This document shows positions 28,201-36,391 of a stretch of 64,000 bases of DNA, one piece after another (the first letter of the stretch is position 1; every line of letters begins with the position of its first letter). The notes under the pieces are model-generated. The model ran no database searches. It had not been told where the DNA came from and saw nothing but the letters and a program-made list of their open reading frames with translations. The translations under genes were made by a program, and so were the position numbers. The stretch covers positions 1,624,501 through 1,688,500 of the forward strand of contig JADKFX010000001.1 of NCBI GenBank assembly GCA_016717265.1, in the 5' to 3' direction. Origin of the DNA: Saprospiraceae bacterium (lineage in GTDB: Bacteria > Bacteroidota > Bacteroidia > Chitinophagales > Saprospiraceae).

Positions 28201-28807
28201 TCATACCATTCGGATTATTGATCAACTTTCATGTGATACTAGTTTTACGTTTACAATAAATAATTCACAGAGTTTATTTTTACAATTACCAAATGATACT
28301 ACAATTAAATTGGGAAATGCTGTAAACATAAATGCATCGGCCAATTTTAATCCTTCAATAATCACCTGGGATCCAACTTTATTTTTAAGTTGTACTAATT
28401 GTTTGAACCCTCAGTCGAAACCAGATCAGACGGTGACTTATATGTTGACCTTAGAAGATGATAAAGGTTGTATCATTAAGGACAATATGACAATTACAGT
28501 ATTGGTTGATGAAGCAGATATTTTTGTTCCAAATGTATTTTCACCAAATGGTGATAATATTAATGATTTTTTTAATCCTGTATTTAAATTTCCCGAAAAA
28601 ACTTCCATCCTAGTATTTAGGATATTTGACAGATGGGGAAATATGGTATATGAGAAATTAAATGGGGCTATAGGGGACCCATTTCCCTGGGATGGAAAAT
28701 TCCAGGCTGAAAAATTAAACCCGGGGGTTTATACTTATGCCATTCAATATGCAGGAGAAGATAAGGTTGGGAAGTGGAAAACGGGTGATTTGACTTTGCT
28801 TAGATAG
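25292..28807 (+). CDS. Large secreted protein: CSLREA-type beta-helix, Cys-module repeats and CHU_C sorting domain
   Basis: A 1171-residue exported protein. After the signal peptide (RFCLLFSLILWSSIGYSQ) comes a CSLREA-like start (DGVCDAVHCSFREAVKAAE), then a parallel beta-helix-like region to about residue 370. From about 480 to 910 there are roughly eight modules of 50-60 residues, each ending in G-C-D-[ST]-[IVLF]-hydrophobic-x-V, with another Cys at the module start (ICxGD). A SprB-like Gly-rich segment follows, and the last 95 residues are a gliding-motility (CHU_C, type B) domain with IFVPNVFSPNGDNINDFF and FDRWGNMVYE. An ATG 30 codons upstream also opens this frame but would place the signal peptide too far in. 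Likely a cell-surface adhesin exported by the type IX system. Confidence 0.82.
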   Translation: MLMRFCLLFSLILWSSIGYSQNYIVNSVNDLDDGVCDAVHCSFREAVKAAEADGVASIITFGISGPGPFLISPTMSFPNILQTDLTIIGESQPSPPGSIIIDFNFRNFMGVPFWTIQASRFIISGITFREFLYENLGDHIFKIGDLGLTADNCTLRNCSFYDDNSLFPLLPKEIILVNDADNVVISNNKFATDVNISSIFKLDGYLTIDANIGTRKVSIDSNIFANKIQMIEISGGDVSINKNIFGALDTNKAVNFLVPDIGIRSLSSDKLTIHDNFFFGIQKNAILQTQSNRDVVISKNRFYNNIEDINTTSNPNSNVLLIDNTARDGRQFVTSSGNPEIYFERNNINNYDSVFTNLNDPLTRKVRHIDNRMTCINDKLIILNPALFPSHPVPVISSVNRNQITGTGNPNDSIVVYSNNRLLCPNAICQGGSELGRTQADASGNWILNATYPNRTSISAFQFINNPNTRPTIYSEFSNCYQCSGQVKINFNPSICAGQIINFRGKNYSQANPKDSIFVRGDGVSICDSVILVNVGINSNFRSSLNVAICYQDTLRFGTVEIHKDHLVDSLLLKSTAGCDSIITITGREVGLDSITQTICDNASITIFGTRFDKNNTSGVARGIGQAVSGCDSVVFVSLKINNFTEFFLNAVLCPGKDTLVQGQLFNQARPKGDVPLPGGSSTGCDSIIHVDLLYPNNIGSFSTTICPGDSVLVVNRFFSDQNPTGQIIIPNGSSFGCDTIINVAITVLPNAMGFFNAEICRGDTLILGSQREIFFSGKLTGTLRENNGAANGCDSLVRVQLSEIQDAIGKFDTVLCDQQTVTYEGETFSKSRPRGSFKILNASSRMCDSFVNVNITFIPQTIGFFSPMICSKDSIRVGNQFFSARNPTGQIPLISAAGCDSILNVSVHINPIIQAQFEPKELKCNAANTGELIINTITGGSGTFKVSIDNGPTLNFTSGQTIGNLAQGNHTIRIIDQLSCDTSFTFTINNSQSLFLQLPNDTTIKLGNAVNINASANFNPSIITWDPTLFLSCTNCLNPQSKPDQTVTYMLTLEDDKGCIIKDNMTITVLVDEADIFVPNVFSPNGDNINDFFNPVFKFPEKTSILVFRIFDRWGNMVYEKLNGAIGDPFPWDGKFQAEKLNPGVYTYAIQYAGEDKVGKWKTGDLTLLR

Positions 28808-28910
28808 ACCAAAAAAAAGTAGGGCAATTTCCTTTTTGAGCGGTCCAAATTTTACAGCTTTCAATCAATAGCTGCTGTATGAATTTAGCAGCATATTTGT
28901 ATTTCAAATT

Positions 28911-30047
28911 TTATTTTGTGCTAAATAATAATTTATACATTTTTTTATAGATCTCCGTATTTTCATAAATTCCTGAGAATAATTCAGCCCCTGGTCCAAA
29001 AGCAAAAACAGGAATTAAATCAGCAGTATGATTTTTTGAAGTAAAAGAAGTCTTTAATTCTCCAAATTTTTTACCGGAATTTATTGAAAACCCACCGGTC
29101 TCATGGTCGGCTGTTATAATGACTAAAGTATTTTGATCAAGTTGCGCGAAATCAAGTGCATGTTTAATAGCCTGATCAAAATCTAATACTTCGGTAATAA
29201 TATAATTCGCATCATTTGCATGTCCACCCCAATCTATTTGAGAGCCTTCAACCATTAAAAAAAATCCTTTTTCAGATTTTAATTTTAAAAAATCAATTGC
29301 GTCTTTGGTTGCTTTAGGTAAATATTTCCTTCCATTTGAAACAGGCAATGGATCTCCATCTGCTGTAAAATAAACAATTTTATTAGCAACTGGGAACGTC
29401 CAATTATCAAAATCTTGCTCAAAATAATCAGTTACCAGATAATCATGATCTCTCAAATCAGTAATCAAATTCAAACTATCATTGTTTCTTCGATCAAAAT
29501 ATTTTTTGCCGCCACCAATTATTAAATCTATATCCGTTTTTAGTAAATCCAAAGCAATGTTTTCATATTCGTCACGGTCTGTTTGATGTGAAAAGAACGC
29601 TGCAGGTGTGGCATGTACAATAGTGGAAGTAACGACCAAGCCGGTGGCGAAACCTTTTGATTCAGCTTCTTCCAAAATGGTCTGATGTGATCTGTTTAAA
29701 GAATCTAAACCTAAATGTCCATTTTTAGTTTTCATTCCAATTGAAAAAGCATTTGCGCCTGCTGCGGAATCTGTTATTAAATTATCGGATGAATGCGCTT
29801 TGTGAAGTCCAATGTGAGAGCATCGCTCTAATTCTAATTTATTATTATTGGAATACATACCTGCGGTTATCTGACTTAAGCCCATACCGTCACCTATCAT
29901 TAGGATAATATTTCTAGGTTTTGTTTTAAATGTATCCTTTTTAATGCTTAGGGTAGGACTTGTTTTTTCAGAGTTAATTTTGCTTGTGTTACAAGCATTC
30001 AACAGAAGCAGAACAAGGATGTGACTAAAACGAAATTGGTAACTCAT
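28911..30047 (-). CDS. Alkaline phosphatase, lipoprotein
   Basis: A 378-residue enzyme of the classical alkaline phosphatase family. The N terminus has a lipoprotein-type signal ending LLLLNAC, so it is probably anchored in the periplasm or outer membrane. Metal-binding and catalytic motifs are IILMIGDGMGLSQITAG, TDSAAGANAFSIGMK with the phosphorylated serine (about Ser94), HATPAAFFSHQTDRDEYENIA, GSQIDWGGHANDANYI and ADHETGGFSI. It releases inorganic phosphate from phosphomonoesters. At 378 residues it is shorter than E. coli PhoA, as is usual for this subgroup. It ends near a convergent large secreted gene and lies 6 bases after dprA. Confidence 0.92.
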   Translation of the reverse strand: MSYQFRFSHILVLLLLNACNTSKINSEKTSPTLSIKKDTFKTKPRNIILMIGDGMGLSQITAGMYSNNNKLELERCSHIGLHKAHSSDNLITDSAAGANAFSIGMKTKNGHLGLDSLNRSHQTILEEAESKGFATGLVVTSTIVHATPAAFFSHQTDRDEYENIALDLLKTDIDLIIGGGKKYFDRRNNDSLNLITDLRDHDYLVTDYFEQDFDNWTFPVANKIVYFTADGDPLPVSNGRKYLPKATKDAIDFLKLKSEKGFFLMVEGSQIDWGGHANDANYIITEVLDFDQAIKHALDFAQLDQNTLVIITADHETGGFSINSGKKFGELKTSFTSKNHTADLIPVFAFGPGAELFSGIYENTEIYKKMYKLLFSTK

Positions 30048-30053
30048 GGTTAA

Positions 30054-31160
30054 TTAACTAATTAGGGAATACCTCTTCCCAGGTAAGGATTTTAGGACAC
30101 CGTTGAATTCAAGATTTAATAATAAACTCGCAAGTTTACTTGGACTAAGGTCTAAATTTTGATGAAAAATATCTACATGTACAAGATTATCTTTTTGTAA
30201 AATATTTACAATATTTTGCTCATCTGCATCCAGATCAAGAAATAGTTTTTGTTGAATAGTTTTTGTTGGTTTATCAGGGATGTCCCAACGCATATTTAAA
30301 ATTAAATCTTCTGCATTTTCAATTAATTGAGCTTTGTGATTTTTTATCAAATAATTGCAGCCAGAGGAAAAGTTATCATTTGTTTTTCCGGGAAAAGCAA
30401 ACACGTCTTTATGGTAGTTATTTGCATATTCTGCGGTTATCATACTTCCACCTTCCTTTAAAGTTTCAACTACAATTACCGCATCACTCATTCCGGCGAC
30501 AATTCGATTTCGCATTGGAAAGTTTTCCCGATCTGGCTTAGTATCCATTCCAAATTCAGTCAAAAGACCCCCATACTGAAGCATTTGTAATGAAAGTTTT
30601 TTATTGTCGGCTGGATATATTCTGTCTAAACCATGACCTAAGACCCCAACTGTATAAACATGCTCTTCAACGCAAGCTTTATGAGCTGCACTATCGACGC
30701 CATACGCCAATCCGCTAAGCACCAGAATATCAAGATGCTTGATTTCATGAATCAAAGAGTTTACTAAATTTTTACCATATTCTGTAATTCTCCGGGTGCC
30801 TACAACCGATATGATTTTATCTTGATTAAGATTTGCATTTCCTTGGTAATACACTAAAACTGGACTATCATGATAATTTTTTAGGCGGTATGGATAATTT
30901 TCATCAAGATATGTTAAGACTGTAATTTTATTTTTTAAAACAAATTCAATTTCTTTTTCAGCCTTCTTTAAATTACCTGGATCTCTTATTGATTTAGCAA
31001 AGGTTCCACCGATATAAGGAATTCTCATTAAGTTCGAAATCTTTTCCTTAAAAACGGCGTTTGCATTTCCACAATAACTGATAAGTGTTTTTGCTGTTAC
31101 AGCTCCAACATTTTCAACTTTAGTAAGTGCTATGGTATATAGTAAGTCCTCATTTTGCAT
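30054..31160 (-). CDS. dprA: DNA processing protein DprA
   Basis: A 368-residue DprA/Smf protein, which loads RecA onto incoming single-stranded DNA in natural transformation. The N-terminal region (VENVGAVTAKTLISYCG, IPYIGGTFAKSI) is a helix-hairpin-helix-like domain. The Rossmann-type core has SVVGTRRITEYGKNLV, VLSGLAYGVDSAAHKA, VGVLGHGLDRIYPADN, DRENFPMRNRIVAGM and VVETLKEGGSMITAEYA. A C-terminal winged-helix-like domain with LDLSPSKLASLLLNLEFNGVL completes the usual architecture. It overlaps the upstream membrane-protein gene by 11 bases and is followed closely by alkaline phosphatase, so the three may share a transcript. Confidence 0.94.
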   Translation of the reverse strand: MQNEDLLYTIALTKVENVGAVTAKTLISYCGNANAVFKEKISNLMRIPYIGGTFAKSIRDPGNLKKAEKEIEFVLKNKITVLTYLDENYPYRLKNYHDSPVLVYYQGNANLNQDKIISVVGTRRITEYGKNLVNSLIHEIKHLDILVLSGLAYGVDSAAHKACVEEHVYTVGVLGHGLDRIYPADNKKLSLQMLQYGGLLTEFGMDTKPDRENFPMRNRIVAGMSDAVIVVETLKEGGSMITAEYANNYHKDVFAFPGKTNDNFSSGCNYLIKNHKAQLIENAEDLILNMRWDIPDKPTKTIQQKLFLDLDADEQNIVNILQKDNLVHVDIFHQNLDLSPSKLASLLLNLEFNGVLKSLPGKRYSLIS

Positions 31161-33048
31161 ATTTAGGGTCTAGTGCTTTTGCAGCGTCTAAAAAAACTTT
31201 TGCTTTACTTTCATATTCTTGAATTTTTGAACTATTTAATTTTCCAAAACGAGCCATATCTCTATAAGCGCACGAAATATAATAATTCAAATCAGCATCT
31301 TGGTCATTTATTTTATAGGCCAAGCCTAAAAAATGTAAAGCATACTCATAATTTCTGGTCTCTTTATATAATACATCGTAGCCCACATGTTTTAAATATG
31401 GAAACATCAAATTATTATTTTCCGGATCTTTCGTTAGATAGTCCATATATTTTGTAACAAAATCCAGATTTGGTTTGACTTTAATGACACTTTCTAATTT
31501 TACTAGAAATTTTTTAATGTCATTGTCTTTTTTTAGCCTTTCTGCAAGCACTCCAGCTTTCATATTTAAAGCTTGTCCATATGCTGGAAAAATGGCTAAA
31601 GATTTATCAATATATGTTTCTGCTAAACTTAGATATTCAAATTTCTTTTGAGGATTATCTTCTGGTTGATACTTTTGAAAATAGGAAACCCCAGTAAATA
31701 GATTTATCCGGGCACTATTTTTTGATACATTTACGGCAGATAAATTTAGACTAAAACCATTTTTCCAATCGGGTACTCTGGAAATTGTTTTAACCGAATA
31801 AGCAGTTAATAATAAAATACTCAAAGTCCAACTCGTCCATTTTGATAATGGATTCTGGAGGGTAGATAATTGAAACAGATAGTAACCACAAAGGAAACTA
31901 AATGCAACAGAAGGCATAAATAGAAAGCGTTCATTCATAAATGTTCCAACAGGAAAGATAAAATTTGAAACAATTGAAAATGTTATAAAATAGAATAAAA
32001 TTGAATAACTGATTACCTTGTTTTTAGTTCTAAAATAAAAAGCAATATAAAGTAGAAATATTGTCAGGGCAATAGAAATAATTGCAATCGGATTATTAAA
32101 ACCAACTCTAGGAACATGGTATGGATAGTAATCATGGGTTAGAGGATGTGGGAACAACAACAATTTAAAATACCAAATAATAGTATAAAATATAGTAGCA
32201 ATTTTCTCTGAGAATTTCATTCCAACAAATGGATTATTCATCAAATCATCTATCACGATACCATTTGAAAGAAAATATCCAATCACTTGCCATCGAACAA
32301 CAATAAAAAACAGAAAGCACAAAAATAAGGGCCAACTTTTTATAAAAGATTTAGTAAGATTTTGGGATCTAAAAAGCCACATTGTAAGTGGAATGATGGC
32401 GATAAAAGTAACTGCATTTTCTTTTGAAAAAATCGCAAGTAAAAACAAAATTATAGCACTGAATTGGTAGAATTTCCGACCAGTATCATGAAAACGAATC
32501 CAGGATATTAAAGTAAGAATTGAAAAAAGTAGGCTCAAAATTTCGTCCCGACCTTTAATATTTGCGACCGCTTCAGAATGAATAGGATGTGCAATGAATA
32601 GGCAAGATGCAATGAATGGAAACGACCAATACCATTTATGAATACTTAAATTAGGGATTAATATCTTAAACAGAAAAAATAACGAGCATCCTATCATTGC
32701 ATATAGTATGATATTCATAAGATGACTAATATTAGGAGCATTGCCAAAAAACTCAAATTCTATAGCAAAACTGACCAACGACAAAGGTCTGTACCGGGCT
32801 CCGGTTACCAAATCTTTTTGTTCGCCAAAGTAACCGGTAAAACTTTCATTAGAGAGAATATTCCAGATTCCTTTAATACCTTTTTGGACAAAACTATTTT
32901 CTGATAAAACTATGACATCATCCAAAACATAACCGAAATGTATGGATTCAAAATAAAGCCCAAAAGAAAGTATAAATAAGCTAAAGTAGGCAAAAAGTTC
33001 GCGGCCGTTCATTTTTGATAATAGCTTGGAAATAAGGCGATTTGACAT
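31150..33048 (-). CDS. TMTC-like polytopic membrane protein with C-terminal TPR region
   Basis: A 632-residue protein with about 11-13 hydrophobic segments in the first 440 residues and a soluble C-terminal part that looks like tetratricopeptide helices (for example YLSLAETYIDKSLAIFPAYGQ and YEYALHFLGLAYKINDQD). The first lumenal loop, YVLDDVIVLSENSFVQKGIKG, with the adjacent Asp pair, and YRPLSLVSFAIEF are like the GT-C fold of the TMTC/DUF1736 family, whose eukaryotic members are O-mannosyltransferases. I infer a lipid-linked sugar transferase acting on the periplasmic side; donor and target are unknown. It overlaps dprA, which is unusual company and perhaps only transcriptional. Confidence 0.72.
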   Translation of the reverse strand: MSNRLISKLLSKMNGRELFAYFSLFILSFGLYFESIHFGYVLDDVIVLSENSFVQKGIKGIWNILSNESFTGYFGEQKDLVTGARYRPLSLVSFAIEFEFFGNAPNISHLMNIILYAMIGCSLFFLFKILIPNLSIHKWYWSFPFIASCLFIAHPIHSEAVANIKGRDEILSLLFSILTLISWIRFHDTGRKFYQFSAIILFLLAIFSKENAVTFIAIIPLTMWLFRSQNLTKSFIKSWPLFLCFLFFIVVRWQVIGYFLSNGIVIDDLMNNPFVGMKFSEKIATIFYTIIWYFKLLLFPHPLTHDYYPYHVPRVGFNNPIAIISIALTIFLLYIAFYFRTKNKVISYSILFYFITFSIVSNFIFPVGTFMNERFLFMPSVAFSFLCGYYLFQLSTLQNPLSKWTSWTLSILLLTAYSVKTISRVPDWKNGFSLNLSAVNVSKNSARINLFTGVSYFQKYQPEDNPQKKFEYLSLAETYIDKSLAIFPAYGQALNMKAGVLAERLKKDNDIKKFLVKLESVIKVKPNLDFVTKYMDYLTKDPENNNLMFPYLKHVGYDVLYKETRNYEYALHFLGLAYKINDQDADLNYYISCAYRDMARFGKLNSSKIQEYESKAKVFLDAAKALDPKYAK

Positions 33049-33130
33049 AGTTAATTTATGGAGATGTTTAATATTTTAATGCAAGATATTGAAAATGATA
33101 AAAAAATTATTGTATTAAATAAATAATTAA

Positions 33131-33138
33131 TATGTTTG
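33131..33138 (+). promoter_or_regulatory. Possible -7 element for the downstream barrel gene
   Basis: TATGTTTG matches TAnnTTTG, with TATTG about 18 bases further upstream as a weak -33. The spacing to the TTG start is about 26 bases. Confidence 0.35.
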
Positions 33139-33164
33139 TGGCTTAAAGGTTTTTTTCTCAAATA

Positions 33165-33848
33165 TTGAAAGCTAATACCCCCCACTTTTTTATTTTATTG
33201 GCTTTATTATTTACACCATTTGTAAGTAATAGTCAATTAAACCTACAAGTCGGTTATGGACTAGGTTTTACTAATTTCCCAATTCATTCGCAAATTACGG
33301 ATTTATATAAACTTAAGAATCCATGGTTGGACCAAGGTTTTAAAGAATTGAAATATATGAATGGAATGATGGCGGGTTTCCGATATTCATGGAATTCAAT
33401 TTCAACAGGCTTAAATTGGAGATTTCGGCAAGCTAAGTTAGAAGCTAAGGGGATGGAACCAATTACTATGCAAGATTTTTCAAAAACATTGCATTATAAT
33501 TTGCAGGCCTTTTCAGTGCTTTTAGAAACCCATGGCGGTTTCCTGAATTTAGGTAGTACTATTGAGTATAATTTGTTGAATATTAAGGAAATACATACAA
33601 ATTCTGAAAATAAGCAAAGGGTATTACAAACATCGGTATTTGGATCACAATTCTATGTGAATATTAATTTTCCAGCAAGTCGTTTATGTAGAATAAGCCT
33701 GCAGCCTTATTATTTTTTAGGGTGGTCACCCATTTCTATGCAAACACTGGAAAATCACTTAAGTGGAACTCAAGATGCAGAGGTACGGAAACAGTCTCTA
33801 AATCATTTTGGGATAAATTTGATCTTAAATAATGGACCACAGCATTAA
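33165..33848 (+). CDS. Hypothetical outer-membrane beta-barrel-like protein
   Basis: A 227-residue exported protein read from a TTG start, because no ATG lies before the signal peptide (FFILLALLFTPFVSNSQ). The mature sequence alternates aromatic and polar residues in strand-like stretches: LNLQVGYGLGFTNFPI, MAGFRYSWNSISTGLNWRF, YNLQAFSVLLETHGGFLNLG and RISLQPYYFLGW. It resembles small outer-membrane barrels of Bacteroidota, but I cannot assign a named family. It stands alone between a leftward membrane-protein gene and the RNA-binding protein gene. Confidence 0.55.
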   Translation: MKANTPHFFILLALLFTPFVSNSQLNLQVGYGLGFTNFPIHSQITDLYKLKNPWLDQGFKELKYMNGMMAGFRYSWNSISTGLNWRFRQAKLEAKGMEPITMQDFSKTLHYNLQAFSVLLETHGGFLNLGSTIEYNLLNIKEIHTNSENKQRVLQTSVFGSQFYVNINFPASRLCRISLQPYYFLGWSPISMQTLENHLSGTQDAEVRKQSLNHFGINLILNNGPQH

Positions 33849-34058
33849 TTTTTTATAGGAAATCTATTTTTTTTAAAAAATAAGTTGAACTTTTTAGGAT
33901 TTTAGGAACTAATTCGTTAAAAAGGAGCTTATTTGTCTAAATGGTATTATTTTTGTCATATCTTTACACTTATGTATATATTATTGTGTATCAATCAATT
34001 TTACCGTACAATTAACTCACCCATTAAATCTTTTCTTAATTTTTAAATATTTTTTCCA

Positions 34059-34376
34059 ATGAATCTTTACGTAGGAAACCTTGACTATAGCGTTAAGGAA
34101 GCCCAACTTCAAACCATGTTTTCAGAATTTGGCGAAGTTTCTTCAGTTAAAATCATCACCGACAAAATGTCAGGTAAGAGCAAAGGCTTTGCTTTTGTTG
34201 AAATGCCAAATGATGATGAGGCAAAAGAAGCAATTACAAATCTGGATCAGAAAACCATTAAAGAAAGACCGATTTCGGTTTCTGAGGCTAAGCCGCCACA
34301 ACCGAAAGAAAGAAGGCCTTTCCGTCCCTCTGGTGGAAATAACCGTGAAAACGATCGTTTTCGCAGGAAATTTTAA
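34059..34376 (+). CDS. RRM-domain RNA-binding protein
   Basis: A 105-residue protein with a single RNA recognition motif: RNP2 is LYVGNL (residues 3-8) and RNP1 is KGFAFVEM (42-49), with the normal spacing. The C-terminal 25 residues are basic and Arg/Pro-rich (RRPFRPSGGNNRENDRFRRKF), as in small bacterial RRM proteins of cyanobacteria and Bacteroidota, which bind single-stranded RNA and are often cold-induced. An AT-rich region of about 210 bases precedes it and could hold a long leader. The next gene downstream is a DEAD-box helicase, but a strong terminator lies between them. Confidence 0.93.
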   Translation: MNLYVGNLDYSVKEAQLQTMFSEFGEVSSVKIITDKMSGKSKGFAFVEMPNDDEAKEAITNLDQKTIKERPISVSEAKPPQPKERRPFRPSGGNNRENDRFRRKF

Positions 34377-34464
34377 GAGGCAATGCTCATTCATTTTTTT
34401 TACATAAATAAAGAATTGCAGCTTCTGTACCATTTTAAATTGTAAAAAATTTTGATGAAATAAT

Positions 34465-34497
34465 AAATACCTGCCCAACTAAGGCAGGTATTTTTTT
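34465..34497 (+). terminator. Intrinsic terminator after the RRM gene
   Basis: A perfect 11-base stem, AAATACCTGCC with GGCAGGTATTT, and a 7-base loop (CAACTAA) are followed by a run of seven T residues. It separates the RRM gene from the DEAD-box helicase gene, which begins about 35 bases later. Confidence 0.88.
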
Positions 34498-34530
34498 AAT
34501 TTATGTGTTTATAGTACTTATTTAAGTTTA

Positions 34531-36294
34531 ATGATAACATTTGATAGTTTAGGGATCGATGAAAATATTCTAAAAGCTTTAACAGAATTAGAATATTTAG
34601 AACCCACAGAAATTCAGCAAAAAGTAATTCCAATTTTATTAAAACAGGAAGGTGATATGATTGCCTTGGCTCAAACAGGAACTGGTAAAACAGCAGCCTT
34701 TGGGATTCCAATTTTGCAATCTATTGATCTTTCTAATGAATACACGCAATCACTCATCATTGCACCTACTCGCGAACTTTGCATGCAGATTACATCGGAC
34801 ATTAAAAAGTATGCAAAATTTATGAAAGAAATTCGAATTCTTGCAGTCTATGGAGGGTCGAGTATTTCTATGCAAATTAAAGAATTAAGGCGATCTGTCC
34901 ATATCGTTGTTGCAACACCTGGAAGATTGATGGATTTAATAGAGCGAGGTGCTGTAAAAATTGGACAGGTCAAATCCGTCATCTTGGATGAAGCAGATGA
35001 AATGCTTAATATGGGTTTTCGGGAAGATATGGAATCTATCTTAGCACACACTCCTGCTGAAAAATTAACTGGATTATTTTCGGCCACGATGTCAACAGAA
35101 ATTCGTGAAATCGCAGGTCGTTTTTTACATCTTCCAAAAGAAATAACGGTAGGAAGAAAAAATCTAGGTCAACCGAATATTACACATCAATATGCTGTTG
35201 TACAAGCAAAAGATAAAGTCCTGGCTTTAAAACGGATCATTGATTTCCATCTTGATTTTTATGGAATTGTTTTTTGTAATACAAAAGCTGAAACACAATT
35301 AATGAGTGATATCCTGCTTAAAGAGGGGTATCCTGTGGATTGTTTGCATGGAGATTTAGAGCAGCATCAACGCGATAAAGTAATGGCTAAATTTCGTCAC
35401 AAAACGATTAAGGTATTATTTGCAACAGATGTAGCTGCACGAGGAATTGACGTAAAAAATTTAACACATATCATTCATTTTCATTTGCCAGATGATATTG
35501 AAAATTATACACACCGAAGTGGCCGAACCGCAAGGGCAGGGCAAAAAGGCTTTTCAATAGTATTGCTACATATTAAAGAAGCCTACAAACTACATCGCAT
35601 TGAGCGGATGGCAAAATTGAGTTTTGAACGCTATTTTATTCCTAAAGCAGATGAAGTTTATCAATCTAGAATTTTGAATTTTGTTGAACAGCTGGCTACT
35701 GAATATAAAGATGAAGAAAATGTAATGCATTTTAAAAATGAATGGATCTGGCCATTGATGCAAATGAGTAAAGAGCGATTGGTTGAAATTATTTTGCAAG
35801 GTGAAGTTAAAAAATTTAATACGCAGTATTTAAATGCTCCTGACGTTAATGTTGAGGAAAAATGGAAACTTTCTACTGCAGGTGAAAGTCGGAATGAAGG
35901 AAGAAGTGAAGGCAGAAGAGATGGCAGAAGGGAAGGCAGTAGAGATGGTAGAAGGGAAGGTAGTAGAGATGGTGGAAAAATAGGCAGTAGAGATGGTGGC
36001 AGAGATGGAAGAAGTTCAAGATCGTCTTCTCCGGCTAAAGTATCTTCCAATATTCGACTCCATATTAACCTTGGAAGAAAAGATAATATGAAGTATGATG
36101 AAATTCGGGAAACCATTTTTAAATTAACTAAAGTTAGCGGCAGATCCATTCGGGACATAGATATGAAGAATACATTTTCATTTTTTATGACAGACCCTGA
36201 GAGTGCGTCTAAGTTATGCAGTCAAAAGAATCTGAAATTAAGTGGACGAGAAATCCAAATTCGGAAAGCGGATGATATGAAAGAAGGAAATTAA
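34531..36294 (+). CDS. DEAD-box RNA helicase with DbpA/CsdA-like C-terminal domain
   Basis: A 587-residue ATP-dependent RNA helicase. Domain 1 has the Q-motif region (EYLEPTEIQQKVIPILL), motif I AQTGTGKT (47-54), PTRELCMQI, TPGRLMD, DEAD (about 153-156) and the SAT motif. Domain 2 has IVFCNTKAETQ, ATDVAARGIDVK and HRSGRTARAGQKG. A charged linker of about 40 residues made of RDG/REG units precedes a C-terminal RNA-binding domain (INLGRKDNMKYDEIRETIF) like that of DbpA/CsdA. These helicases remodel rRNA or mRNA, often in cold conditions. The ATG start lies directly downstream of the terminator, so the gene needs its own promoter. Confidence 0.94.
   Translation: MITFDSLGIDENILKALTELEYLEPTEIQQKVIPILLKQEGDMIALAQTGTGKTAAFGIPILQSIDLSNEYTQSLIIAPTRELCMQITSDIKKYAKFMKEIRILAVYGGSSISMQIKELRRSVHIVVATPGRLMDLIERGAVKIGQVKSVILDEADEMLNMGFREDMESILAHTPAEKLTGLFSATMSTEIREIAGRFLHLPKEITVGRKNLGQPNITHQYAVVQAKDKVLALKRIIDFHLDFYGIVFCNTKAETQLMSDILLKEGYPVDCLHGDLEQHQRDKVMAKFRHKTIKVLFATDVAARGIDVKNLTHIIHFHLPDDIENYTHRSGRTARAGQKGFSIVLLHIKEAYKLHRIERMAKLSFERYFIPKADEVYQSRILNFVEQLATEYKDEENVMHFKNEWIWPLMQMSKERLVEIILQGEVKKFNTQYLNAPDVNVEEKWKLSTAGESRNEGRSEGRRDGRREGSRDGRREGSRDGGKIGSRDGGRDGRSSRSSSPAKVSSNIRLHINLGRKDNMKYDEIRETIFKLTKVSGRSIRDIDMKNTFSFFMTDPESASKLCSQKNLKLSGREIQIRKADDMKEGN
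35893..36013 (+). repeat. Imperfect 12-base repeats encoding the RDG/REG linker
   Basis: Inside the helicase gene, purine-rich near-repeats of about 12 bases (GGAAGGCAGTAG, AGATGGTAGAAG and relatives) encode about 40 residues alternating Gly, Arg, Ser, Asp and Glu between the helicase core and the C-terminal RNA-binding domain. The linker is probably disordered and binds RNA weakly. Repeat number may vary between strains without breaking the frame. Confidence 0.8.
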
Positions 36295-36391
36295 ACTATC
36301 TGCCCCTACTTTATAACAAAATTCATTTACTGCAATCTCAATAATAAATAACAAAATCCGTTTAATAGCCTTAGTCAATTAATTTGAAAGA

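Noticed and set aside
28857..28892. Short inverted repeats (CAGCT/AGCTG and GCTGCT/AGCAGC) between convergent genes, considered as a terminator
   Set aside because: The stems are only 5-6 bases, compete with each other and lack a clear T-run.
35661..36158. 165-codon minus-strand frame with a repeated LLPSLLP pattern
   Set aside because: It is the mirror of the purine-rich repeats in the DEAD-box helicase gene; it has no start context and the repeat alone keeps the frame open.
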